Notes: a model not told the origin generated them from the letters alone. DNA of 64,000 nt from JASGDC01 sp047606545 (GCA_047606545.1 JASGEI010000014.1:24260-88259), one strand, 5' to 3'; shown: positions 43,489-52,724, numbered from the stretch's first letter. Numbers and translations are program-made.

Positions 43489-44619
43489 CTACTTAGTTAT
43501 TTTTATAGTTTTAGCTATTTCTACAAATTGTTTATATAAATCACTATTTACTTGATTAGCAGCAGTTTGTTTTGCGGAATCTTCACTCTTTAGAGAGCTA
43601 GAACCATTACTTGTAGCTTCAAAAGTCATTTTTCCAATACTTGTACGCACAAATCCCGCACTATTAGTAAAATCACTAGTACAGTATTCGCCCCCATTAC
43701 CCATTGCATGATCCGTGATAACCATTTCTGTACCCCAATCATCTTGCCCAAAAGGTTCTTCAAAGTAACGCACTAATGCTCTTGGCGATAAATCAGGAGT
43801 ACCAGCAGTATTATTTAACGGACTATTTCTTGGATTTCCAAAATTATCTAAAGTCTGGAAATCTGCAGTACCATAAGGTTTCTTTGTCCCCATGTCACAC
43901 TTAGTATCTAAATCAAAAGTGTCATTTACTGCATTTGCATCTGGCTCAAGTTTTAATTCATATTTTGCACTTGCAGCGGAATCTGGTGAGTTCAAAAAGG
44001 CAAGATCATCAGGAGTGTTTACCATTAAGTACGTTCCTTTTGGAACAGTTACAGTATACCCACTAGAAGACGTGTAAGTTCCACCACCTTCATATACATT
44101 ACTAGAACCCGAGACCTTTTTGAGCAAGCCATTCGTAGCTGCGATATCATCTGTCGAACTTTTTTCAGTAGAAGTTGGTGTCGATGTTGGTGTCGCCGTA
44201 GAACTTGAAGTTGGAGTAGCTGATGTAGTAGGTTCAGAAGATGCCTTATCTTTACTCTTAAAGTAAGATACACCAAAATAACCACCAATGCCAATAGCTA
44301 AAGCTACAGCTACTGCACCGATACCGTAAGTAACATTTTTGTTTATACTAATACTTTTTTTAGTTTTAACGCTTTCAGAAAATTGACTCTCCTCATTTTT
44401 AGCAGAGTTCTTATCTACAGTATTTAAAGTTTCATTTTCAGTTTTTTCAGGAAACTTACCTTCAGAATTAACAGAAGAATCTTTTTCGTCCACTAATGGA
44501 ATATCTTCCGTCTCAGCTTCTTCATGACTGTTAGAAATATTTTCTACAGGCGTGCCACACTCGCTACAGAACTGTTCATCGTTCTTAAGTTTATTTCCAC
44601 ATTCACCACAGAATTTCAT
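43489..44619 (-). CDS. Zinc-ribbon protein with membrane helix and extracytoplasmic domain
   Basis: The N-terminus carries a C4 zinc ribbon of the zinc_ribbon_2 type (C4, C7, C18, C21; CGECGNKLKNDEQFCSECG). An acidic linker leads to one membrane helix (about residues 97-118, GIGAVAVALAIGIGGYFGVSYF), then a Ser/Thr/Pro linker and an outer domain of about 220 residues with four Cys. The topology places the zinc ribbon in the cytosol. The outer domain is not one I can name. Spacing to the next gene is 15 bases. Confidence 0.8.
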   Translation of the reverse strand: MKFCGECGNKLKNDEQFCSECGTPVENISNSHEEAETEDIPLVDEKDSSVNSEGKFPEKTENETLNTVDKNSAKNEESQFSESVKTKKSISINKNVTYGIGAVAVALAIGIGGYFGVSYFKSKDKASSEPTTSATPTSSSTATPTSTPTSTEKSSTDDIAATNGLLKKVSGSSNVYEGGGTYTSSSGYTVTVPKGTYLMVNTPDDLAFLNSPDSAASAKYELKLEPDANAVNDTFDLDTKCDMGTKKPYGTADFQTLDNFGNPRNSPLNNTAGTPDLSPRALVRYFEEPFGQDDWGTEMVITDHAMGNGGEYCTSDFTNSAGFVRTSIGKMTFEATSNGSSSLKSEDSAKQTAANQVNSDLYKQFVEIAKTIKITK

Positions 44620-44634
44620 AACTTATAACTCCTT

Positions 44635-46647
44635 TTACTTACCTACTGGAACTAACATGTATGGAGCATTATCATCTTTAGAAAACACCCAAACTTTGTC
44701 ATTGTTGTTAGCAGGTAATAATGGGTGTTTTTGCCCTAATGATTCCATTTTGTTATTTGCAATATCAAATTTCACGGCTTCCCCATTGTGCCCAGTACCA
44801 TAAGCAATACCGTTGTTATCAATGACCTTGAATGTAACACCATCAGTCGGAGAAGTAATCTTATGTCCAGGTGCTTGGTATCCTTTTTCAGTCTTAATCA
44901 GAACATATTTACCATCAGGAGAAGTTATCAAGTCAAGATTTTCATCTGTATTCGAATCCTCGCTGCTTGAACTCTCTGAATCTAAACTAGCTGTTGCTCT
45001 AACACTACTGGATATCTTTACTGGACTATCTATCTTTTCTGGATTCATTTTTTCGTAAGGGACTTCAGCACCAGTTTTAGCATCATAAATCTTTTCTGCA
45101 GTGGGACTGAAACAGTAATCTCCAAGAATTCCTACACAAAGAGGCAACTGTTTCACGTCTGCATCAACAGAACTTGAATCATCAAAGTACTTATCGCCCT
45201 CTTTCGACCATAGGATTTTATTATTAGTGTTATCCCAAACTCCAGAACTATAGAAGGCGGTTTCTCCATACATAGAACTATAGAAGGCGGTTTCTCCATA
45301 CATAGAACTATATGACTCACTGTAAGGACTAGTCATAGCTATAAACGGCGTGTAGTTGCTATTACTAGAAGGGCCGAGTGTAATAAAATCATCACTACTA
45401 CTTGAAGAATTCATTGAGTCAAAAACCTCTTGTGCTTTATCCGGCATCTTTGCTTTTACTTGGGCAATGATTTTATTTTCAAGAGGTTTAGTAAGCTGAT
45501 CATCAATTTTCTTTGTCTTAGCTTCTTGAGTAGTTATCTCACCAGTTTCTGGATTAAAAATATTTGTCGAAGTATAGTCTGCTGAAGCAGTTTTATTCGG
45601 CTCAATATTTTCTTTGCCTTCTTGATGTTCAAAAAAACTTAAATACTGATCTTTGGTTTCGCCAGTAGCACTAGTCGCAGTAGCAGCTTTTTGACTTTCA
45701 TAGTGGATTTGTAATCCCTTTTTTCCATTCACATCAAAGACGTTATATTCAGGAAAACTTCCTTTATCACTTTCAGGATTTCTAGTACGATCTGAAATTG
45801 GTTTAGCAACCCACTTTGTTTTACCATTAGTGGAGTCAATAGCCGTAATATCGGTAACAGTATCCATATAGTTACTATCATCGGAAGATGAACTAGTCGA
45901 ACTACTCTGGGTACCATATTTCTGCTTAATAATAAAAGTAGTATCACCAACAGAAGCAATTTTAACTGTACTCCCTGTATCCTCAGTACTAGGTTGAATT
46001 AAAATACATTTTTTCTTGTTTGTAATATCTTTCAGTGGACCATCTGCAGTTGTATCACTGGGAGTATAGTTAGGATTTTTTTCAGGATTTGCATAATCAT
46101 CAACATCACATTTTTTTGCTACTTCATCTGGCCTAGATGCAAATAAATCAGTCGATGCAGCATAAGCTCCGAAGCCACCCGCTAATAAAGCAACAGCTGC
46201 TCCACCAGCAATGAATAGCTTCTTTTTATCTTTTGAAGAACTGTGTTGTAACTTTTCAGAAAGAATTTTTATTTTACTAGTTTTATTGTTTTCTTTTTTA
46301 ACAGCTGTGTCAGAATCCTTTGATTTTTTAGCATCAACTTTTTCTACTTTTACAGTCTTTACATTCTCGCCAGTTTTGCCTTCAGCAATACTTTTTTCTT
46401 CAGACGTACTACTATCTACTTTTTCTGGCTTTTTATCGATATCTTTGTCAGAACTTAAATCATTATCATTTACAGGTTTCTTAGCATTATTTGAGAGAGC
46501 AGTTTTACTAACCTTTTTGTTATTATCTTTTGATTTTTTCTGTTTTTTATTTTCCTTGACCGTTGTATTTTCTACTTTAGTTCCACAATTTGGACAAAAC
46601 TTAGCTTCTGGTTTTAATTTATTGTTACAGTTCTCGCAGGTACTCAC
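44635..46647 (-). CDS. Zinc-ribbon membrane protein with large extracytoplasmic, propeller-like domain
   Basis: A 670-residue protein with N-terminal zinc ribbon (C4, C7, C18, C21), a Lys/Asp/Ser-rich cytosolic linker of about 110 residues, one membrane helix (about 143-163, FIAGGAAVALLAGGFGAYAA) and a 500-residue outer domain. Repeated motifs of the type TAIDSTNGKTKWVAKP, VWDNTNNKILWSKEG and YDAKTGAEVPYEKM resemble the strand-turns of PQQ-like beta-propellers, so a beta-propeller fold is likely. A 30-base tandem repeat inside the gene adds ten residues per copy. The ligand is unknown. Confidence 0.8.
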   Translation of the reverse strand: MSTCENCNNKLKPEAKFCPNCGTKVENTTVKENKKQKKSKDNNKKVSKTALSNNAKKPVNDNDLSSDKDIDKKPEKVDSSTSEEKSIAEGKTGENVKTVKVEKVDAKKSKDSDTAVKKENNKTSKIKILSEKLQHSSSKDKKKLFIAGGAAVALLAGGFGAYAASTDLFASRPDEVAKKCDVDDYANPEKNPNYTPSDTTADGPLKDITNKKKCILIQPSTEDTGSTVKIASVGDTTFIIKQKYGTQSSSTSSSSDDSNYMDTVTDITAIDSTNGKTKWVAKPISDRTRNPESDKGSFPEYNVFDVNGKKGLQIHYESQKAATATSATGETKDQYLSFFEHQEGKENIEPNKTASADYTSTNIFNPETGEITTQEAKTKKIDDQLTKPLENKIIAQVKAKMPDKAQEVFDSMNSSSSSDDFITLGPSSNSNYTPFIAMTSPYSESYSSMYGETAFYSSMYGETAFYSSGVWDNTNNKILWSKEGDKYFDDSSSVDADVKQLPLCVGILGDYCFSPTAEKIYDAKTGAEVPYEKMNPEKIDSPVKISSSVRATASLDSESSSSEDSNTDENLDLITSPDGKYVLIKTEKGYQAPGHKITSPTDGVTFKVIDNNGIAYGTGHNGEAVKFDIANNKMESLGQKHPLLPANNNDKVWVFSKDDNAPYMLVPVGK
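45244..45312 (-). repeat. In-frame tandem 30-bp repeat, 2.3 copies
   Basis: Two exact 30-base units (45,244-45,273 and 45,274-45,303) plus nine bases of a third encode MYGETAFYSS twice in the outer domain of the 670-residue zinc-ribbon protein. The exact identity points to recent duplication. Copy number changes would stay in frame. Confidence 0.92.
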
Positions 46648-46669
46648 AATTAGTATTCCTTATATCAAA

Positions 46670-47077
46670 TTATTTTTTATTAAAGACTTTTTCGACATCA
46701 AGAGCTTTATAGTTTTTAAGCATTTCTTGTAATTTTGGGCTAATTGTACTGCTTGGAATTGCAGCATTTTGTTTCTCAACATAAGCAGTTATCTCATGTT
46801 GAAAAGTACTGGCTTTCGTAGAAAACTCTTTCTTAAATTTTGTAGTAAGTTCAGTCAAGCTTTCTTTATATTTCTGTATATCTAAAGTTTTAGCTTCGGA
46901 AGCGACTGCTTCCACTTTTGGTGTAGTCGTAATTGTTTTAGCTTGTTTATAATCACTAGTTGCGTCGATAACAGTATTATTGTTATTAGCTATCTCAGCA
47001 ACCTCTACTTTAGTGCCACATTTTGTACAGAATTTAACTCGGCTTACATCATTGCCACAGTTCATACAAAAATTCAT
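46670..47077 (-). CDS. Small zinc-ribbon protein without membrane helix
   Basis: A 135-residue protein with a C4 zinc ribbon (C4, C7, C17, C20; CMNCGNDVSRVKFCTKCG) followed by a low-complexity linker and a helical, Lys/Glu-rich C-terminal half that could be a coiled coil (about residues 68-132). No membrane segment or signal peptide is seen, so it is probably a cytosolic partner of the neighbouring membrane proteins. Its start overlaps the stop of the next upstream gene by one base (TAATG). Confidence 0.75.
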   Translation of the reverse strand: MNFCMNCGNDVSRVKFCTKCGTKVEVAEIANNNNTVIDATSDYKQAKTITTTPKVEAVASEAKTLDIQKYKESLTELTTKFKKEFSTKASTFQHEITAYVEKQNAAIPSSTISPKLQEMLKNYKALDVEKVFNKK

Positions 47078-47532
47078 TATGAATTTTCCTTCACAGAGCC
47101 TTTTTCGGAACTATTAGTATCTTTATTAACAGATTTTTCTAATTCCTGATCCATTTCGTGCACATTTGTCTTATCTTTAAGCCCAAGTTGGTCCTCTAAA
47201 AGAAACTGGGTATATTGAGAATTTCTTACTGTAGCTACTTTGCTATCAAGCCAAATTCGAGTACCAAGAAGTTCTAAAACGCTCAAGTATATTGAAAAGA
47301 CAAGCCAAAGAAGCACATTTAATGTAGTATTCGTGGCATCATGAGAGCTGCTACTGCTTCCCAAAAGACCAAAGCCACTCGCAACAGCATTTAGCAAACT
47401 ACTAAGATAATAAACAATATATGCACCACCGAGAATCTGTAACGCACAGACTCCTGGGAATACTTTAAAAAACAATTTCGCTAAGTTTGTTGTGTCATAT
47501 CGGTCATAATCTGCATTAAATATACTTAACAT
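47077..47532 (-). CDS. DUF4282-like two-helix membrane protein
   Basis: A 151-residue protein with two hydrophobic stretches (about 29-55 and 70-92) separated by a Ser/Gly loop, and a charged cytosolic tail. The pattern FFKVFPGVCALQILGGAYIVYYL ... VLLWLVFSIYLSVLELLGTRIWLD resembles DUF4282, but the match is by eye. No zinc ribbon is present. It is tightly coupled to the small zinc-ribbon gene downstream. Confidence 0.65.
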   Translation of the reverse strand: MLSIFNADYDRYDTTNLAKLFFKVFPGVCALQILGGAYIVYYLSSLLNAVASGFGLLGSSSSSHDATNTTLNVLLWLVFSIYLSVLELLGTRIWLDSKVATVRNSQYTQFLLEDQLGLKDKTNVHEMDQELEKSVNKDTNSSEKGSVKENS

Positions 47533-47540
47533 TATTTTCC

Positions 47541-47981
47541 TTAGTGAGAGAATGCGGCAAAGATACGGCCAAGAATAAGAGCAAATAGAATGATATCTAC
47601 CGAAGAAATAATTAAACCTGTTATAGCAAAACCTCTAGGTTTACGGAATAGTCCAATGATAGAAAGAACCCACCCCAGGAAATAACAAACCGGCCCTAAC
47701 AACGGAATCCAACCAAAAAATAAACCAACTAAAGCTAAGATAAAACCGAAGAAGCCTACAGTATTTTTTTGTTTTACTTCAATTTGATTTTGAACCACTA
47801 CGTGAGTTACTCCGTTAGGAGTGTTAGCAACTTGCTGATCATAAAGAGGGCCATTAATATTGCTATTTGTTTTATGATTAACATTGGCATTAATAACTTG
47901 ATTACCAACAGCTGTACCGCAATTTACACAAAACTTTGCACCCAGTTTTAAATTCGCGTTACAATTTATACAATTATCCAT
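47541..47981 (-). CDS. Zinc-ribbon protein with C-terminal membrane helices (DUF4190-like)
   Basis: First gene of the six-gene operon. The 146-residue product has a zinc ribbon (C4, C7, C18, C21), a polar linker and two to three membrane helices (about 76-112 and 118-143; GFFGFILALVGLFFGWIPLL, GFAITGLIISSVDIILFALIL). The membrane part resembles DUF4190-type proteins. The ribosome-binding site is weak (GAAAG). The gene lies about 50 bases downstream of the predicted start of transcription from a promoter with a poly-G spacer. Confidence 0.75.
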   Translation of the reverse strand: MDNCINCNANLKLGAKFCVNCGTAVGNQVINANVNHKTNSNINGPLYDQQVANTPNGVTHVVVQNQIEVKQKNTVGFFGFILALVGLFFGWIPLLGPVCYFLGWVLSIIGLFRKPRGFAITGLIISSVDIILFALILGRIFAAFSH

Positions 47982-48038
47982 TTTGAACTTTCGTTGATTT
48001 TATTTATTCGTCATTTTTAAATGAAAAGCAGTATATAT

Positions 48039-48069
48039 ACTATACCCCCCCCCTTACCAGGGAAATCAA
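48039..48069 (-). promoter_or_regulatory. Promoter with a nine-G homopolymer in the -35/-10 spacer
   Basis: On the minus strand TTGATT (48064-48069) and TATAGT (48039-48044) are separated by 19 bases, the last nine of which are G (48045-48053). The -10 box matches TATAAT at five of six positions and the -35 matches TTGACA at four. Loss of two G would restore a 17-base spacer. The same arrangement makes Neisseria porA phase variable. The boxes and tract are seen; variation is inferred. Confidence 0.7.
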
Positions 48070-48239
48070 GCGAGGGTCTAGGCTATCATGATAAGAAATT
48101 TAATTTATACTTCAATCTTAGACATACATTATGCGACCACTATAGAAGAGAAACCATACCCCACTCCCCTTGACTTGATTTTTAGGCTAGTACCTAGCTG
48201 CAGTACCACTCATATACTTAATAGAACAGACTTATATAT

Positions 48240-48268
48240 TTGACTATCTTAAAATGCTCTAATAGTAT
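48240..48268 (+). promoter_or_regulatory. Candidate promoter of the glycosyltransferase-like gene
   Basis: TTGACT (48240-48245) and TAGTAT (48263-48268) are 17 bases apart on the plus strand, about 64 bases upstream of the ATG at 48332. The 350-base gap between the divergent genes otherwise holds the poly-G promoter of the opposite operon and no further gene. Confidence 0.5.
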
Positions 48269-48331
48269 TCAACTTTGATATGATTATCGTATTATTTCTT
48301 TGTATTAATTAACTTTATTGTGTGAGGCAAA

Positions 48332-49399
48332 ATGAAAAAAAATATTAGAGTAGTAGCTTTATACCCTAAAGGACTACAAACTGGTGGCCCTGAAGCCTTT
48401 CATCAACTTGTTTCACAATTAAATACAGAAGGGGTTAGCGCATATTTAGCTGCTATCCCAGAAACTGAAAAAGAAACCCCTGTAAAACAATATGCAATCT
48501 ATAACTGCCCAGAAATCAAATTTTCAGAAATAGAAGATACTGATATCATAATCTCACCCGAGTCTCGGAATTATATAAACTACTTATTGGATATGAAAAA
48601 TGAACATAAGTTTATTTGGTGGGTCAGTGTTAATTACTCTCCAACTTTCCCAAAATTACAAGTTGTAGATTCAATTCCGGTATTATTGCGTTCAAATTTG
48701 AATCCTTTAAATCCAAAAGGTAAAGGTAATATATTAAGCATTGGCATGAAAGTTCTGAGGTGGCGTGCTAAAGATCCTAAAAAGTATCAAAACAAAATAA
48801 AAGAACATCCAGAAATAATGCACTTAATACAAACTGAATATTCACGTAATTGGGTTAAGAAGTGTTTCAATACTGAGGGTATCCCACTTATAGACTACAA
48901 GAATATGGTAGGGATAGATTCTAATGCTAATAAAAATAAAATGCAGATTGCTTATAGTGCCACTAAAGACCAGGGATTAGTCGAAAAACTCTTCCGAACC
49001 CTACCTGAATTTAATTTTATTGGCATTAAGGATATGAGTTATAAACAAGTCCAAAACACACTTAAAGAAAGTCAATATTTCTTAGACTTCGGACCACAAC
49101 CAGGAAATGATGGTTTACCTCGTGAAGCTGCTCTTAACCAATGCCTAGTTGTTTTAGCAAACCGAGGCGCTGTAGCAGATAACGATATTGATTTTCCAAT
49201 AAATAATATTTGTAAAATTCCTTATGATAAAAATATTATTGCAAATACTACTAAACTGTTTAAAGATATAGCAGCTGATAAAAGTTATTACGAAAAGCTT
49301 TATACCTCACAAGCAACTTATCGAAATAAAGTTCAAAATGAAAAAGAAATTTTTAAAGAGCAAGTTAAATATCTAACTACAGTTTTCAATCAGCTCTAG
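48332..49399 (+). CDS. GT-B glycosyltransferase-like protein
   Basis: A 355-residue protein with a Rossmann-like N-domain (IRVVALYPKGLQTGGPEAFHQL) and a C-domain segment YFLDFGPQPGNDGLPREAALNQC that resembles the nucleotide-sugar-binding loop of GT-B enzymes (compare PGRDRMPREAA in capsule glycosyltransferases). It has no membrane helix or signal peptide. A GAGG ribosome-binding site precedes the ATG. It probably transfers a sugar in surface glycan synthesis, but donor and acceptor are unknown. It converges with the next gene across seven bases. Confidence 0.7.
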   Translation: MKKNIRVVALYPKGLQTGGPEAFHQLVSQLNTEGVSAYLAAIPETEKETPVKQYAIYNCPEIKFSEIEDTDIIISPESRNYINYLLDMKNEHKFIWWVSVNYSPTFPKLQVVDSIPVLLRSNLNPLNPKGKGNILSIGMKVLRWRAKDPKKYQNKIKEHPEIMHLIQTEYSRNWVKKCFNTEGIPLIDYKNMVGIDSNANKNKMQIAYSATKDQGLVEKLFRTLPEFNFIGIKDMSYKQVQNTLKESQYFLDFGPQPGNDGLPREAALNQCLVVLANRGAVADNDIDFPINNICKIPYDKNIIANTTKLFKDIAADKSYYEKLYTSQATYRNKVQNEKEIFKEQVKYLTTVFNQL

Positions 49400-49406
49400 T
49401 AAAACA

Positions 49407-50051
49407 CTACTGTAAGATAAATTCTGCTGGATCACTCTTAGGAATAGTACCTAACTGCACCACTAATTCATATTCGCCAGGTTGTGGCATCCCATCTGGC
49501 TCTTTACAACCAGCAGCTGAAAGTACTCGCGCCCAGTCCATGATGGCACTATCTGACTTACCGTTACCTATTAAAAGTTCGGTATTTGTTGCTCCATCTT
49601 GGCAATCTTTAGAAGACCAAATCTGCTGGCCTCCTTTTTTCTTAATAATAAAAGTCTGCTGACTAGTTCCCACATTAAGCATGCATGACTTTTTACCTTT
49701 ATTTTCAATATTCATTGTCAGCTTAGGTTCCATACCCGCTGAATAAACATCACGATCTGTTGCCGCAGAAACCTTAATATCATCTGAATTACAAGTTGAT
49801 GCGACTTCACCCGAATCATCATCTGTAGCTTGAGCTTGTTGTGAGTCAGCAGCGGTTAATGTAACTACACTTTGCGCTTGATCTTGAGCTGCATCTTTTG
49901 CTTTACTACGCTCAATAACTTTAATTATGCTCAACAACAATAATGAAACTATACCTACTGTTAATACTGTAACTAAAAACCGACGACGTCGGTAAATCTC
50001 TGATTTACTGAACTGCTGTCTTGGTTGTTGCTGCATATGTGGAGAAGTCAT
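49407..50051 (-). CDS. Membrane-anchored extracytoplasmic protein, unknown function
   Basis: A 214-residue protein with a basic cytosolic N-terminus (about 1-25), one membrane helix (about 26-46, FLVTVLTVGIVSLLLLSIIKV), an Ala/Gln/Asp linker and an outer beta-rich domain of about 125 residues with four Cys. The segment PKLTMNIENKGKKSCMLNVGTSQQTFII resembles immunoglobulin-like or BsuPI-like folds, with no firm family match. It follows clpC by a terminator and may be monocistronic. Confidence 0.7.
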   Translation of the reverse strand: MTSPHMQQQPRQQFSKSEIYRRRRFLVTVLTVGIVSLLLLSIIKVIERSKAKDAAQDQAQSVVTLTAADSQQAQATDDDSGEVASTCNSDDIKVSAATDRDVYSAGMEPKLTMNIENKGKKSCMLNVGTSQQTFIIKKKGGQQIWSSKDCQDGATNTELLIGNGKSDSAIMDWARVLSAAGCKEPDGMPQPGEYELVVQLGTIPKSDPAEFILQ

Positions 50052-50086
50052 AGCTATATTTTAAAGCTACAAACTGTGAATAACGT

Positions 50087-50133
50087 AAAAGGCACTCCAT
50101 AAGATAGGTACTAACCTTTTCGTATGGAGTGCC
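50087..50133 (-). terminator. Terminator of clpC
   Basis: An 11-bp stem (GGCACTCCATA and its complement, arms 50091-50101 and 50123-50133) with a 21-base loop, followed on the minus strand by TTTT, 17 bases past the clpC stop. Confidence 0.75.
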
Positions 50134-50150
50134 AGTTATATAACTATTCT

Positions 50151-52724
50151 TTAAAGCTCTGGCTCTTCGGCAGTAGTTTTTTCACCATTGTCTGGGTTTT
50201 CAGCAACACCTGAAGTACCAGTTTCACCACTCTTACTACCAGTGAAAGAAAATTCTTTGTTTTCACCTTCTGTAACCACATCAACTCGCACCGTTTCACC
50301 AGGTACTAACTCTTTGAACAAGATACGTTCAGCAAGTTGATCCTCAATATCACGCTGGATAACTCGACGTAGTGGACGAGCACCCATTGATGGATCGTAC
50401 CCACGTTCAGCCAATAACTCTTTTGCATCGTCAGAGAGTTCAATCTGAATATCCTGTGGAGTTAAACGCTTTTGCAATTTACCGACAAACATATCCACGA
50501 TTTCACGGATTTCTTTACGGTTTAGCTGCGGGAATACAATTACTTCATCAACACGGTTAAGCATCTCTGGGCGGAAGTGCTCCTTCAATGCTGTTTGTAC
50601 TTTACCTTTCATCAGGTCGTAACCTGTTTCTGGGTTTTCATCTTGTTGAAAACCAGTCTGTACACCACTAGAAGTAACAGCAGAACCTAGGTTAGTAGTC
50701 ATAATGATTACAGTATTCCTAAAGTCTACTTCGCGCCCCTTACCATCTGTTAAGTGACCTTCTTCAAGGATTTGGAGCAAAGTGTTATAGACATCAGGAT
50801 GGGCTTTTTCAACCTCATCAAATAGGACTACTGAGAATGGTTTACGGTGCACCTTTTCAGTTAATTGTCCGCCCTCTTCATATCCAATATACCCAGGAGT
50901 AGAGCCAACTAGACGAGATACGGTATGTTTTTCACCGAATTCACTCATATCTAGCTGAATCAGTGCATCTTCGTCATCAAAAAGGAACTCAGCAAGTGCT
51001 TTTGCTAGCTCTGTCTTACCAACCCCAGTAGGACCTGCAAAGATAAATGAGCCATTTGGTCGCTTTGGATCTTTTAACCCAGCACGAGTACGCCTAATTG
51101 ACTGTGACAATGCTTTAACCGCACGTTCTTGCCCAACAACACGCTTGTGAAGTTCATCTTCCATCTTAAGCAGGCGAGTAGATTCCTCTTCAGTAAGCTT
51201 GAATACTGGTACACCAGTTGATTGTGAAAGAACTTCCGCAATTACTTCTTCATCTACAGTAGAAATCGTATCTAACTCATTATTCTTCCAAGCAGAATCC
51301 TTCGCATTACGCTCTTCAATCAGTTTCTGTTCTTTGTCACGAAGAGCCGCAGCTTTCTCGAATTCTTGCCCATCGATAGCGGATTCTTTTGCCAAACGTA
51401 CTTCTTCAATCTCACTGTCTAATTCTTTAACCTCGGGAGGTGAACTTAAACGCTGAATACGTAATCTAGCACCAGCTTCGTCAATCAAGTCGATAGCCTT
51501 ATCTGGCAAGAAACGATCATTAACATAACGACTAGAAAGGCTAACTGCAGCATGAATCGCACCATCGGTAATAGTTACTTTATGGTGAGCCTCATAACGG
51601 TCACGTAGACCTTTCAAAATCTCAATAGCCTGCTCTGGGCTTGGCTCGTCGACTTGAATTGGTTGGAATCTACGCTCTAATGCACCATCTTTTTCAACAT
51701 ATTTACGGTATTCTTCCAAAGTAGTGGCACCGATAATCTGGATTTCACCACGGGCCATCATCGGCTTTAGCATCGAAGCTGCATCCACTGAACCTTCAGT
51801 AGTAGAGCCTGCACCAACTAATGAGTGAATCTCATCAATGAATAAAATAATGTCACCACGAGTCTGGATTTCTTTAAGAACTTTCTTTAAACGTTCCTCA
51901 AAGTCACCACGATACCTAGAACCAGCAATAACTGCACCCAAATCAAGAGTATATAGATGCTTATCTTTCAAAGTATCTGGAACCCGACCAGCAGCAATGT
52001 CTTGGGCAAGACCCTCAACCACAGCAGTCTTACCAACGCCTGGTTCACCTGTCATCACTGGATTATTTTTGGTACGACGTGAAAGCACCTGCATCATGCG
52101 TTCTACTTCTTTTTCACGACCAATTACTGGATCTAACTTATTCTCACGAGCTGCAGCAGTTAAGTTACGACCAAACTGGTCAAGCACAGTAGAACCTGAT
52201 GCAGTACCACGAGCCCTACCACCAATACCAGCGCCAGCCCCAACAGTATCATTGCTTGAGCTTGAATCTGAACTTTGAACTGAACCTTGGAAACCGTTAC
52301 GCAAGTTAATTACCTGATGCCTAACCTCAGAAAGATCAGCACCTAGTTTCACCAGAATCTGTGAAGCCATAACTTCTGGCTCACGAATTAACCCAAGCAA
52401 CAAGTGCTCAGTGCCGATGTGGTTATCACCAAGCTGCAATGCTTCACGCATCGAGCTTTCCAAAACTTTCTTTGCACGAGGTGTAAATGGAATGTGCTCT
52501 TGTGGCACTACATCACTTGGACCAATAGCATCATTAACTTCTTCACGAACTTTTTCTAGTGTGATACCAAGCTCTTTAAGCGCTTTTGCACCAATTCCTT
52601 CACCTTCATGGATTACTCCAAGTAGCATGTGCTCAGTGCCAATGTAATTATGGTTAAGCAAACGTGCTTCTTCCTTAGCCAACACCAAACATCTACGGGC
52701 TCTGTCAGTAAATCTTTCGAACAT
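50151..52724 (-). CDS. clpC: ATP-dependent Clp protease ATP-binding subunit ClpC
   Basis: ClpC unfolds proteins and feeds them to ClpP. The 857-residue product has two ClpN repeats (about 1-145), AAA-1 with Walker A GEPGVGKTA (about 225), a middle region with a UVR motif (EFEKAAALRDKEQKL), AAA-2 with GPTGVGKTE (about 556) and the C-terminal D2-small domain, then a 25-residue acidic tail. The UVR and middle domain distinguish ClpC from ClpA. AGGGGAAG precedes the ATG. A ClgR-like box lies upstream. Confidence 0.98.
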   Translation of the reverse strand: MFERFTDRARRCLVLAKEEARLLNHNYIGTEHMLLGVIHEGEGIGAKALKELGITLEKVREEVNDAIGPSDVVPQEHIPFTPRAKKVLESSMREALQLGDNHIGTEHLLLGLIREPEVMASQILVKLGADLSEVRHQVINLRNGFQGSVQSSDSSSSNDTVGAGAGIGGRARGTASGSTVLDQFGRNLTAAARENKLDPVIGREKEVERMMQVLSRRTKNNPVMTGEPGVGKTAVVEGLAQDIAAGRVPDTLKDKHLYTLDLGAVIAGSRYRGDFEERLKKVLKEIQTRGDIILFIDEIHSLVGAGSTTEGSVDAASMLKPMMARGEIQIIGATTLEEYRKYVEKDGALERRFQPIQVDEPSPEQAIEILKGLRDRYEAHHKVTITDGAIHAAVSLSSRYVNDRFLPDKAIDLIDEAGARLRIQRLSSPPEVKELDSEIEEVRLAKESAIDGQEFEKAAALRDKEQKLIEERNAKDSAWKNNELDTISTVDEEVIAEVLSQSTGVPVFKLTEEESTRLLKMEDELHKRVVGQERAVKALSQSIRRTRAGLKDPKRPNGSFIFAGPTGVGKTELAKALAEFLFDDEDALIQLDMSEFGEKHTVSRLVGSTPGYIGYEEGGQLTEKVHRKPFSVVLFDEVEKAHPDVYNTLLQILEEGHLTDGKGREVDFRNTVIIMTTNLGSAVTSSGVQTGFQQDENPETGYDLMKGKVQTALKEHFRPEMLNRVDEVIVFPQLNRKEIREIVDMFVGKLQKRLTPQDIQIELSDDAKELLAERGYDPSMGARPLRRVIQRDIEDQLAERILFKELVPGETVRVDVVTEGENKEFSFTGSKSGETGTSGVAENPDNGEKTTAEEPEL

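Noticed and set aside
48166..48176. Second C-rich stretch (CCCCACTCCCC) as another variable tract
   Set aside because: It is interrupted and not placed in a promoter spacer or reading frame.
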